Below are positions 24,501 through 40,745 of a DNA stretch of 64,000 nt, one piece after another (position 1 is the first letter of the stretch; every line of letters starts with the position of its first letter). The position numbers and the translations under genes were made by a program. The stretch is taken from positions 26,485,820 to 26,549,819 of the forward strand of contig NC_092248.1 of NCBI RefSeq assembly GCF_036320965.1, written 5' to 3'. The stretch is from Panulirus ornatus. Its lineage: Eukaryota > Arthropoda > Malacostraca > Decapoda > Palinuridae. The notes beneath the pieces are model-generated. The model saw only the letters and a program-made list of their open reading frames with translations. It was not told where the DNA came from and ran no database searches.

Positions 24501-27112
24501 CAGAGAGCACGAGACATTGTGTCAGGGACCCGTTACACATCTGTTCAGAGACACGTAGTACATCTCTGTGTCAGAGACGCACTACATCACTGTCAGGAGA
24601 CGCACGCTGTAATTTGTAGAGCACGCTGTACTCATTTGTTGGGAGCGCAGTATACTCGTGTAGGGACCCCTACATCTCTGTAGGACGACGCAGTACTCTT
24701 GTGTCAGAGACGTAGTACATCTGTGTCAGGAGACGACCTAGAATCATTGTGTCAGGACGACGCTAGAATCACTCTGTTCAGAGACGCACGTACATTGGTC
24801 AGGGACCACGTCGTCAAACACGACTCCGTAGGAAGCTTCATTTCTGGAGAAGTATCTCTCTGAGAGCGCAGTGTCACATCTGGGGACGCACTATATCATG
24901 TTCAGGGAGCCGTATACACATCTGTGTCAGGAGACGCACGCTAGTACATCACTCTGTGTCAGGAGACGCACGCTAGTACATCATTCTGTGTCAGGAGACG
25001 CACGCTAGTACATCATTCTGTGTCAGGAGACGCACGCTAGTACATCATTCTGTGTCAGGAGACGCACGCTAGTACATCATTCTGTGTCAGGAGGACGCAC
25101 GCTAGTACATCACTTCTGTGTCAGGAGACGCACGCTAGTACATCATTCTGTGTCAGGAGACGCACGCTAGTACATCACTCTGTGTCAGGAGACGCACGCT
25201 AGTACATCACTCTGTGTCAGGAGACGCACGCTAGTACATCATTCTGTGTCAGGAGACGCACGCTAGTACATCATTCTGTGTCAGGAGACGCACGCTAGTA
25301 CATCACTCTGTGTCAGGAGACGCACGCTAGTACATCACTCTGTGTCAGGAGACGCACGCTAGTACATCATTCTGTGTCAGGAGACGCACGCTAGTACATC
25401 ATTCTGTGTCAGGAGACGCACGCTAGTACATCATTCTGTGTCAGGAGACGCACGCTAGTACATCATTCTGTGTCAGGAGACGCACGCTAGTACATCATTC
25501 TGTGTCAGGAGACGCACGCTAGTACATCACTCTGTGTCAGGAGACGCACGCTAGTACATCACTCTGTGTCAGGAGACGCACGCTAGTACATCATTCTGTG
25601 TCAGGAGACGCACGCTAGTACATCATTCTGTGTCAGGAGACGCACGCTAGTACATCACTCTGTGTCAGGAGACGCACGCTAGTACATCACTCTGTGTCAG
25701 GAGACGCACGCTAGTACATCACTCTGTGTCAGGAGACGCACGCTAGTACATCATTCTGTGTCAGGAGACGCACGCTAGTACATCACTCTGTGTCAGGAGA
25801 CGCACGCTAGTACATCATTCTGTGTCAGGAGACGCACGCTAGTACATCATTCTGTGTCAGGAGACGCACGCTAGTACATCATTCTGTGTCAGGAGACGCA
25901 CGCTAGTACATCACTCTGTGTCAGGAGACGCACGCTAGTACATCATTCTGTGTCAGGAGACGCACGCTAGTACATCATTCTGTGTCAGGAGACGCACGCT
26001 AGTACATCATTCTGTGTCAGGAGACGCACGCTAGTACATCACTCTGTGTCAGGAGACGCACGCTAGTACATCACTCTGTGTCAGGAGACGCACGCTAGTA
26101 CATCATTCTGTGTCAGGAGACGCACGCTAGTACATCATTCTGTGTCAGGAGACGCACGCTAGTACATCATTCTGTGTCAGGAGACGCACGCTAGTACATC
26201 ACTCTGTGTCAGGAGACGCACGCTAGTACATCACTCTGTGTCAGGAGACGCACGCTAGTACATCATTCTGTGTCAGGAGACGCACGCTAGTACATCACTC
26301 TGTGTCAGGAGACGCACGCTAGTACATCACTCTGTGTCAGGAGACGCACGCTAGTACATCATTCTGTGTCAGGAGACGCACGCTAGTACATCATTCTGTG
26401 TCAGGAGACGCACGCTAGTACATCATTCTGTGTCAGGAGACGCACGCTAGTACATCATTCTGTGTCAGGAGACGCACGCTAGTACATCATTCTGTGTCAG
26501 GAGACGCACGCTAGTACATCATTCTGTGTCAGGAGACGCACGCTAGTACATCACTCTGTGTCAGGAGACGCACGCTAGTACATCATTTTGTGTCAGGAGA
26601 CGCACGCTAGTACATCATTCTGTGTCAGGAGACGCACGCTAGTACATCATTCTGTGTCAGGAGACGCACGCTAGTACATCATTCTGTGTCAGGAGACGCA
26701 CGCTAGTACATCATTCTGTGTCAGGAGACGCACGCTAGTACATCATTCTGTGTCAGGAGACGCTCGCTAGTACATCACTCTGTGTCAGGAGACGCACGCT
26801 AGTACATCATTCTGTGTCAGGAGACGCACGCTAGTACATCACTCTGTGTCAGGAGACGCACGCTAGTACATCACTCTGTGTCAGGAGACGCACGCTAGTA
26901 CATCATTCTGTGTCAGGAGACGCACGCTAGTACATCATTCTGTGTCAGGAGACGCTCGCTAGTACATCACTCTGTGTCAGGAGACGCACGCTAGTACATC
27001 ATTCTGTGTCAGGAGACGCACGCTAGTACATCACTCTGTGTCAGGAGACGCTCGCTAGTACATCACTCTGTGTCAGGAGACGCACGCTAGTACATCATTC
27101 TGTGTCAGGAGA
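21541..27112. repeat. 32-bp satellite array, about 174 unit lengths
   Basis: The unit contains CGCACGCTAGTACATCACTC then TGTGTCAGGAGA. Left of about 23508 almost all units read CATCACTCTG, with occasional CGCTCGC variants. Right of 24915, CATCATTCTG and CATCACTCTG units are mixed. There are no unique spacers, so this is a head-to-tail satellite, not a CRISPR array. It is the largest array in the window. Confidence 0.96.
23508..24915. other. corrupted core of the 32-bp satellite, probable sequence error
   Basis: Within the array, unit identity collapses into fragments such as ATCATCTGTGT, AGGAGACGC and CTAGTACATC, separated by frequent small deletions. Near-perfect units resume abruptly at about 24915. 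The change is dominated by missing bases. This fits unpolished long-read sequence or a poorly closed gap inside a satellite better than natural decay. Confidence 0.7.
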
Positions 27113-27978
<866 letters not shown>

Positions 27979-28080
27979 AATTCCCATATCTGCACATCTT
28001 TCCTTCCCATCTTCTTCAGAATTAAGTATAAAGTAAGACCAGTATGTCTTGGAATAGACTTTCTGAGGCATCTTATCCAG

Positions 28081-29142
28081 TGTGGAGAGGGTGGGAAGTG
28101 TGTGGAGGCGGGTGGGGAGAGGGTGGGAAGTGTGTGGAGGTGGATGGGGAGAGGGTGGGAAGTGGGAAGTGTGTGGAGGCGGGTGGGGAGAGGGTGGGAA
28201 GTGTGTGGAGGCGGGTGGGGAGAGGGTGGGAAGTGTGTGGAGGTGGATGGGGAGAGGGTGGGAAGTGTGTGGAGGTGGATGGGGAGAGGGTGGGAAGTGT
28301 GTGGGGGCGGGTGGGGAGAGGGTGGGAAGTGTGTGGAGGCGGGTGGGGAGAGGGTGGGAAGTGTGTGGAGGCGGGTGGGGAGAGGGTGGGAAGTGTGTGG
28401 AGGTGGATGGGGAGAGGGTGGGAAGTGTGTGGAGGCGGGTGGGGAGAGGGTGGGAAGTGTGTGGAGGTGGATGGGGAGAGGGTGGGAAGTGTGTGGAGGT
28501 GGATGGGGAGAGGGTGGGAAGTGTGTGGAGGCGGGTGGGGAGAGGGTGGGAAGTGTGTGGAGGTGGATGGGGAGAGGGTGGGAAGTGTGTGGAGGCGGAT
28601 GGGGAGAGGGTGGGAAGTGTGTGGAGGTGGGTGGGGAGAGGGTGGGAAGTGTGTGGAGGTGGATGGGGAGAGGGTGGGAAGTGTGTGGAGGCGGATGGGG
28701 AGAGGGTGGGAAGTGTGTGGAGGTGGATGGGGAGAGGGTGGGAAGTGTGTGGAGGTGGATGGGGAGAGGGTGGGAAGTGTGTGGAGGTGGATGGGGAGAG
28801 GGTGGGAAGTGTGTGGAGGTGGATGGGGAGAGGGTGGAAGTGTGTGGAGGTGGGTGGGGAGAGGGTGGGAAGTGTGTGGAGGTGGATGGGGAGATGGTGG
28901 GAAGTGTGTGGAGGTGGATGGGGAGATGGTGGGAAGTGCGTGGAGGTGGATGGGGAGAGGGTGGGAAGTGTGTGGAGGTGGGTGGGGAGAGGGTGGGAAG
29001 TGTGTGGAGGTGGATGGGGAGAGGGTGGGAAGTGTGTGGAGGTGGATGGGGAGAGGGTGGGAAGTGTGTGGAGGTGGATGGGGAGAGGGTGGGAAGTGTG
29101 TGGAGGTGGATGGGGAGAGGGTGGGAAGTGTGTGGAGGTGGA
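28081..29142. repeat. G-rich 32-bp minisatellite, about 33 copies
   Basis: The unit combines GGAAGTGTGTGGAGG, then TGGATGGGGAGAGGGTG, with a CGGGTGGGG sub-variant concentrated in the left half. The plus strand is extremely G-rich with runs GGGG, GGG and GG spaced by one to three bases, suitable for G-quadruplex formation. Stop codons are absent from all three plus frames and one minus frame, giving four open frames of 355-401 codons with a 32-residue period. These are not credible proteins. Confidence 0.95.
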
Positions 29143-30062
29143 CCTTATCAGCCGGCGTGGATGTTGTGAACATGGAGATGCGAATCACAAGAACCCTTGC
29201 TGGATATCTCAGCCAGAGGACAGGTTCTTGGTAGGGATATGTGGTTACAAGAATTACTGGGAAGTCCAGTCAGTAGAGAGGTGTTGATCAGAGAATTGTA
29301 TGACAAGAAACATGACAAAGAGATACTAGAGATGTATAAGGCCTTATGGATACTCTCAGTGGACAGAGAAGTGGCCAGCAGGGAAGTTCACGTTGTAATA
29401 GGCTTAGATGGACTGGCAAAATGGATGAATAACACAAATATGTATGAGTGGAATTGCTGAATGACCACTGTAGAGACAGAAATGATTAGCGGGAATTTGT
29501 ATGGAGGGCTGGAACTGATAAATGACAACCAGTGTAACTGGATGGAATGGATGATTTTCCAGTGTTGGAAATGTCGAGTAGCCAATAATACTATAAGGTG
29601 GAACTGATGAATGACCAATGGGTGTAACTAATGAGCATCCTCAAGTATGGGGCCGCCTGGAACTGATATGGAAGAACATCATGAGATTAGAAGGTTCATT
29701 AGAATAACTGATGAAGGAGTTAGGAGAGACATAAAGAATGATTATGATGGAGTTAGTAACGCTGCAGAAGATGCTCCAGTGGAGGAACATCAAGTATGGA
29801 TGGATTATAAAGATGTATCGTCTTTGAGCAACTAAAGCTACTTCAACTGGTCTAGAATGTTTCACAAGCAGTACACATAAAGTCTCAGACTAATCTTAAT
29901 CTAAGACAATGATTACATTTATATCAAAAAAGTCATGAAACATTTACAAACAAACCCAAATGACTGTTAAGTTCAGATAAATGGATCTTTGGTTCTGGCG
30001 TATTAATAGTGCAGTAACCCCCTACCATACAGCTTCTTGCTTTCCTCAACTGCAGTGGTTTC
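29143..30062. other. no gene recognised; possible decayed repeat
   Basis: The phrase GGAACTGATGAATGACC and near relatives recur at about 29451, 29511, 29600 and 29659 with irregular spacing, suggesting an old tandem repeat. Small open frames here have no known domain. Confidence 0.35.
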
Positions 30063-30460
30063 TTAACATGGCAGCGAGTCCTCGCGCTAATGTTTCCTGC
30101 TTTTCTGGAATATATTAACATGGCAGTAAGTCCCCATAGTAGTGTTTTTTGCCTTCCTCCACTTCTACATTTCGTTAACAAGGTCTCCAAGGTTAGGTTT
30201 CCTGCTTTGCTTGACAGCTCAGGTATGTTAGCGAGGCTACAAGTGTAATGTTTTCTGTTTCCCTTCACTGCTACATTGTGTCACCAAGGTTGTAACTCCT
30301 CACAGTAATGTTTCCTGCCTAACTCGAATACTGAGTTATTCTAACAAGACTGTAAGTCTCCGAGGCAAGGTTTCCTTCCCTCGTCCACAGCTGTGGCATG
30401 TTAACAAGGCAGCAAGTCGTACTGGTAAAGTTGCCTGCTTTCGTCCATTGCTAGGCGACT
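30063..30460. repeat. highly diverged tandem repeat, period 52-61 bp, about 7 copies
   Basis: TTAACATGGCAG or TTAACAAGGC-type starts occur at about 30063, 30115, 30175, 30228, 30280, 30341 and 30401. Each is followed by AAGTCC-, then AATGTTTCCTGC-, then a CCTCCACTGC-like segment. Identity between copies is low, marking it as much older than neighbouring arrays. Confidence 0.7.
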
Positions 30461-30849
30461 CTGGGTCCTTCAGCCAAAAGGAGTTCGAGAGTTTTAAAAA
30501 AGTTAAGTTGTTGTATTGACAGTCCACTCCACCACACTTACTTAAAATTCATGAAATTTCGTCTGAAATTCTATTTTCACTTTTAGCTAATTGTAAGAAT
30601 GTGACTATGGTCAGCTTCGGTTGTTAATTTGAAGAATATTTGATAATGAAAGTCGCTTTCGATAATTACATATATATTTTTTCAAAACTTTCTTAACTTA
30701 TGCAAAAGACGTTATGTCCAAACAGAGTAATATACTGATGAAATCTTACTCTATACGGTATTTTGTTATACTACCTTGTGTGTACTTGTTAATCAAGACC
30801 TGAGTGTTATAACTACACAGGATCTATATTGTTTTGTCTCCAATAAATG

Positions 30850-31224
30850 TTACTACTACTGGTAGTGAGGCTCTGTTACTACTACTGGTAGTGAGGCTCT
30901 GTTACTACTACTGGTAGAGACGCTCTGTTGCTACTACTGGTAGTGAGGCTCTGTTACTACTACTGGTAGTGAGGCTCTGTTACTACTACTGGTAGTGAGG
31001 CTCTGTTACTACTACTGGTAGTGAGGCTCTGTTACTACTGCTGGTAGTGAGGCTCTGTTACTACTACTGGTAGTGAGGCTCTGTTACTACTGCTGGTAGT
31101 GAGGCTCTGTTACTGCTACTGGTAGTGAGGCTCTGTTACTACTACTGGTAGTGAGGCTCTGTTACTACTACTGGTAGTGAGGCTCTGTTACTACTACTGG
31201 TAGTGAGGTTCTGTTACTGTTGGT
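30850..31224. repeat. 26-bp minisatellite, about 14 copies
   Basis: The unit contains TTACTACTACTGGTAGTGAG then GCTCTG. ACTACTGGTAGT is a palindrome within each unit. Few substitutions are present. Confidence 0.94.
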
Positions 31225-31362
31225 AATTTGTTATCAAAGCTACAACTGTTGTGGGTTGTGCTACTGATACAGTGGTGACCACATTTGAAACAATCCTTCC
31301 ATGATGCATTCAGAGGATCTGTTTACCATAGACTTACTATATCTATAATTGGATAATTTCCA

Positions 31363-31568
31363 GTATAACAGGATCCATCAGTATTGAGCAGGATCTTTGA
31401 AATATAAGGTACGTAACCCTGGGTCGTGCAGTATAACAGGATCCATCTGTATTCAACAGGATCTTTGAAATATAAGGTACGTAACCCTGGGTCGTGCAGT
31501 ATAACAGGATCCATCTGTATTCAACAGGATCTTTGAAATATAAGGTACGTAACCCTGGGTCGTGCAGT
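31363..31568. repeat. 68-bp tandem repeat, 3 copies
   Basis: GTATAACAGGATCCATC begins at 31363, 31431 and 31499. Copies two and three are essentially identical and copy one differs at CAGTATTGAGC. Confidence 0.93.
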
Positions 31569-32327
31569 ATCAAGATGCTCAGTGTAGAACCCTCCAAATC
31601 AAACGTCAGTGTTTGTATACGGGACACAGTCTTGGTAATCCTCCGTCAAGACAGAGCTAGTCTATCCTTCTCCTCCTTCCTACTGACATATCCACTCAAG
31701 GTGGGAAACCTTACCAGTAAGAAGGGATTATTCTAATCTCCTTCACCTACCCATAATATGCACAAGGCTGTTCTCTTTGATTTTTGGACATCTCATAATC
31801 TGAGATATGCGCTCTTAAGACAGCGATATGCAAAGAAGAGCGTCATGGTGAAGAACGCCAACATCAGGCTTACATGACTAAAACTTTTCTTTAATATTAT
31901 AATTGTAAATTGCAGCACGACACTAGCGAGTGATTATATTGCAGCACGACACTAGCGAGTGATTCTACTGAGGCATGGTGGCTACATGGTTGCAAGCCTT
32001 TAATTCAGGCAAGGGTTGTCCCTCCCTTCTGTTGCACAAGTCCTTGAGTTGAAGAAAATTGTTGTGGTGCGACGGAAGGGCTTTCCTTCCACTTGTCATT
32101 ACCCTTCATGGACATAGACAGTTTGTCTTATTCTTGAAAGCGATGCCTCGTAATGAAATTCTTGAGAATTTTCCTGTCCGATTTCAGAGAGTTGACAGGT
32201 TCTGTCACTTCTAATGATGACACAGAAGAGGACGTTGGTACACAGTTTTGGGGTCAGCTCTCATGTACCACTTTAATGTTTCACACGCTATAGCCTTTTA
32301 TATTTTCTTTTCTTGGCTCATGAAAGG

Positions 32328-32330
<3 letters not shown>
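31569..32330. other. no gene; a 29-bp duplication inside
   Basis: TGCAGCACGACACTAGCGAG occurs at 31911 and 31940 (period 29 bp). The rest shows no supported feature. Confidence 0.45.

Positions 32331-32391
<61 letters not shown>
32331..32391. repeat. (TA)n microsatellite
   Basis: A TA run immediately beyond the 3' tail of the minus-strand LINE fragment at 32392-32850. Confidence 0.97.
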
Positions 32392-34009
<1,618 letters not shown>

Positions 34010-36021
34010 CCCGCGTTTGCGAGGTAGCGCAAGGAAATAGACGAAAGAAATGGCCCAACCCCCCCCCATACACATGTATATACATACGTCCACACACGCA
34101 AATATACATACCTACACAACTTTCCATGGTTTACCCCAGACGCTTCACATGCCTTGATTCAATCCACCGACAGCACGTCAACCCCGGTCTACCACATCGC
34201 TCCAATTCACTCTATTCCTTGCCCTCCTTTCACCCTCCTGCATGTTCAGGCCCCGATCACACAAAATCTTTTTCACTCCATCTTTCCACCTCCAATTTGG
34301 TCTCCCTCTTCTCCTCGTTCCCTCCACCTCCGACACATATATCCTCTTGGTCAATCTTTCCTCACTCATTCTCTCCATGTGCCCAAACCACTTCAAAACA
34401 CCCTCTTCTGCTCTCTCAATCACGCTCTTTTTATTTCCACACATCTCTCTTACCCTTACGTTACTCACTCGATCAAACCATCTCACACCACACATTGTCC
34501 TCAAACATCTCATTCCCAGCACATCCATCCTCCTGCGCACAACTCTATCCATAGCCCACGCCTCGCAACCATACAACATTGTTGGAACCACTATTCCTTC
34601 AAACATACCCATTTTTGCTTTCCGAGATAATGTTCTCGACTTCCACACATTCTTCAAGGTCCCCAGAATTTTCGCCCCCTCCCCCACCCTATGATCCACT
34701 TCCGCTTCCATGGTTCCATCCGCTGCCAGATCCACTCCCAGATATCTAAAACACTTCACTTCCTCCAGTTTTTCTCCATTCAAACTCACCTCCCAATTTA
34801 CTTGACCCTCAACCCTACTGTACCTAATAACCTTGCTCTTATTCACATTTACTCTTAACTTTCTTCTTCCACACACTTTACCAAACTCAGTCACCAGCTT
34901 CTGCAGTTTCTCACATGAATCAGCCACCAGCGCTGTATCATCAGCGAACAACAACTGACTCACTTCCCAAGCTCTCTCATCCCCAACTGACTTCATACTT
35001 GCCCCTCTTTCCAAAACTCTTGCATTTACCTCCCTAACAACCCCATCCATAAACAAATTAAACAACCATGGAGACATCACACACCCCTGCCGCAAACCTA
35101 CATTCACTGAGAACCAATCACTTTCCTCTCTTCCTACACGTACACATGCCTTACATCCTCGATAAAAACTTTTCACTGCTTCTAACAACTTTCCTCCCAC
35201 ACCATATATTCTTAATACCTTCCACAGAGCATCTCTATCAACTCTATCATATGCCTTCTCCAGATCCATAAATGCTACATTTGCTTTTCTAAGTATTTCT
35301 CACATACATTCTTCAAAGCAAACACCTGATCCACACATCCTCTACCACTTCTGAAACCACACTGCTCTTCCCCAGTCTGATGCTCTGTACATGCCTTCAC
35401 CCTCTCTATCAATACCCTCCCATATAATTTATCAGGAATACTCAACAAACTTATACCTCTGTAATTTGAGCACTCACTCTTATCCCCTTTGCCTTTGTAC
35501 AATGGCACTATGCACGCATTCCGCCAATCCTCAGGCACCTCACCATGAGTCATACATACATTAAATAACCTTACCAACCAGTCAACAATACAGTCATCCC
35601 CTTTTTTAATAAATTCCACTGCAATACCATCCAAACCTGCTGCCTTGCCGGCTTTCATCTTCCGCAAAGCTTTCACTACCTCTTCTCTGTTTAACAAATC
35701 ATTTTCCCTAACCCTCTCACTTTGCATACCACCTCGACCAAAACACCCTATATCTGCCACTCTATCATCAAACACATTCAACAAACTTTGAAAATACTCA
35801 CTCCATCTCCTTCTCACATCACCACTACTTGTTATCACCTCCCCATTTGCGCCCTTCACTGAAGTTCCCATTTGCTCCCTTGTCTTACGCACTTTATTTA
35901 CCTCCTTCCAGAACATCTTTTTATTCTCCCTAAAATTTAATGATACTCTCTCACCCCAACTCTCATTTGCCCTTTTTTTCACCTCTTGCACCTTTCTCTT
36001 GACCTCCTGTCTCTTTCTTTT

Positions 36022-36025
<4 letters not shown>
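34010..36025 (-). mobile_element. LINE (RTE-like), RT and C-terminus with 3' UTR; best-preserved RT half on this strand
   Basis: The minus strand begins at [19 protein letters not shown] (linker after the endonuclease). It runs through [78 protein letters not shown] and LLFADDTALVAD, ending in NWRWKDGVKKI and WSDVVDRG. The two open segments (36027-35275 and 35269-34178) are separated by a roughly 10-bp deletion near 35270 relative to 55143-55160, which breaks the frame. The truncated 3' UTR occupies 34010-34190. Its 5' junction falls in AGTATAAAAG, sharing TATA with the adjoining (TA)n. Confidence 0.94.

Positions 36026-36116
<91 letters not shown>
36026..36116. repeat. (TA)n microsatellite
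   Basis: A TA run at the 5' truncation point of the minus-strand LINE. Confidence 0.98.
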
Positions 36117-36119
<3 letters not shown>

Positions 36120-36199
36120 GTGCAGAATGATATCAAGATGTTATGTGACGGGGTAACACGAGTCTAAAACTCTTTCCTCGTAACACACAAACAATGATC

Positions 36200-37486
<1,287 letters not shown>

Positions 37487-37714
37487 CCCTGGGGATTGGG
37501 GAGAAAGAATACTTCCCACGTATTCCCTGCGTGTCGTAGAAGGCGACTAAAAGGGGAGGGAGCGGGGGGCTGGAAATCCTCCCCTCTTTTTTTTTTTTTT
37601 TAATTTTCCAAAAGAAGGAAGAGAGAAGAGGGCCAGGTGAGGATTTTCCCTCAGAGGCCCAGTCCTCTGTTCTTAACGCTACCTTGCTAACGCGAGAAAT
37701 GGCGAATAGTTTGA

Positions 37715-37718
<4 letters not shown>
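37487..37718 (+). mobile_element. candidate SINE-like non-autonomous element with LINE-like tail
   Basis: This is a non-coding unit beginning CCCTGGGGATTGGGG, with a G-rich body, an internal T-run, and an end reading CGCTACCTTGCTAACGCGAG followed by an A-run and (TA)n. The end closely resembles the LINE 3' terminus CGCTACCTCGCAAACGCGGG. A SINE that copies its partner LINE's 3' end to be recognised by its RT is a known arrangement (tRNA-SINE and LINE pairs). I see no clear A/B boxes, so the class is inferred from the shared tail and TA junction. Confidence 0.6.

Positions 37719-37721
<3 letters not shown>

Positions 37722-37798
<77 letters not shown>
37722..37798. repeat. (TA)n microsatellite
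   Basis: A TA run between the SINE-like unit and the inverted LINE segment. Confidence 0.98.
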
Positions 37799-37800
<2 letters not shown>

Positions 37801-38056
37801 CTTGACCCTCAACCCTACTGTACCTAATAACCTTGCTCTTATTCACATTTACTCTTAACTTTCTTCTTTCACACACTTTACCAAACTCAGTCACCAGCTT
37901 CTGCAGTTTCTCACATGAATCAGCCACCAGCGCTGTATCATCAGCGAACAACAACTGACTCACTTCCCAAGCATCCACAACAGACTTCATTTTTGCCCCT
38001 CTTTCCAAAACTCTTGCATTTACCTCCCTAACAACCCCATCCATAAACAAATTAAA
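37799..38056 (-). mobile_element. inverted segment of a LINE (RTE-like) insertion
   Basis: The minus strand encodes [30 protein letters not shown] and RKLRVNVNKSKVIRYS, ending at VEGQV against (TA)n. Its 5' edge abuts the plus-strand continuation at 38057. The two pieces share about 23 bp (CAGTAGGGTTGAGGGTCAAG) at the break in element coordinates. This order (inverted upstream piece, then direct downstream piece) matches twin priming. A three-residue deletion (DERAWE reads DAWE) is present. Confidence 0.88.
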
Positions 38057-39122
38057 CAGTAGGGTTGAGGGTTGAGGGTCAAGTCAATTGGGAGGTAAGT
38101 CTGAATGTAGAAAAACTGGAAGAAGTAAACTGTTTTAGATATCTGGGAGTGGATCTGGCAGCGGATGGAACCATGGAAGCGGAAGTGAATCATAGGGTGG
38201 GGGAGGGGGCGAAAATCCTGGGAGCCTTGAAGAATGTGTGGAAGTCGAGAACATTATCTCGGAAAGCAAAAATGGGTATGTTTGAAGGAATAGTGGTTCC
38301 AACAATGTTGTATGGTTGCGAGGCGTGGGCTATGGATAGAGTTGTGTGCAGGAGGGTGGATGTGCTGGAAATGAGATGTTTGAGGACAATGTGTGGTGTG
38401 AGGTGGTTTGATCGAGTAAGTAATGTAAGGGTAAGAGAGATGTGTGGAAATAAAAAGAGTGTGGTTGAGAGAGCAGAAGAGGGTGTTTTGAAATGGTTTG
38501 GGCACATGGAGAGAATGAGTGAGGAAAGATTGACCAAGAGGATATATGAGACCAAATTGGAGGTGGAAAGATGGAGTGAAAAAGATTTTGTGTGATCGGG
38601 GCCTGAACATGCAGGAGGGTGAAAGGCGGGCAAGGAATAGAGTGAATTGGATCGATGTGGTATACCGGGGTTGACGGGCTGTCAGTGGATTGAATCAGGG
38701 CATGTGAAGCGTCTGGGGTAAACCATGGAAAGCTGTGTGGTGCCTGGATGTGGAAACGGAGCTGTGGTTTCGGGCATTATTGCATGACAGCTAGGGACTG
38801 AGTGTGAACGAATGAGGCCTTTGTTGTCTTTTCCTAGCGCTGCCCCGCACACATGAGGGGGGAGGGGGATGGTATTCCATGTGTGGCGAGGTGGCGATGG
38901 GAATGAATAAAGGCAGATAGTGTGAATTGTGTGCATGGGTATGTATGTATGTGTCTTTGTGTGTAATATATATGTGTACATTGAGATGTATAGGCATGTA
39001 TATTTGCGTGTGTGGACGTGTGTGTATATACATGTGTATGGGGGTGGGTTGGGCCATTTCTTTCGTCTGTTTCCTTGCGCTACCTCGCAAACGCGGGAGA
39101 CAGCGACAAAGCAAAATAAATA
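38057..39122 (+). mobile_element. direct segment of the same LINE insertion: RT C-terminus and full 3' UTR
   Basis: The open segment 38065-38595 encodes NWEVSLNVEKLEEVNCFRYL to [19 protein letters not shown]. It then loses about 30 bp encoding VSEVEGTRRRGR, which shifts the frame. The 3' UTR runs from about 38670 to 39122, giving the longest tail version (with GGGCATTATTGCATGACAGC and GCGCTGCCCCGCACACATG). It ends CGGGAGACAGCGACAAAGC and AAAATAAATAAATATAAA, then (TA)n. A short GTTGAGG duplication sits at its 5' start. Confidence 0.9.

Positions 39123-40745
<1,623 letters not shown>

Noticed and set aside
21541..27112. CRISPR-like array of 32-bp repeats
   Set aside because: Units are directly head to tail with no unique spacers, no cas genes are present, and the context is eukaryotic.
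28044..29287. Gly/Trp/Val-rich repeat protein (four overlapping frames of 355-401 codons)
   Set aside because: All three forward frames and one reverse frame are open because the G-rich unit lacks stops. This is a compositional artefact.
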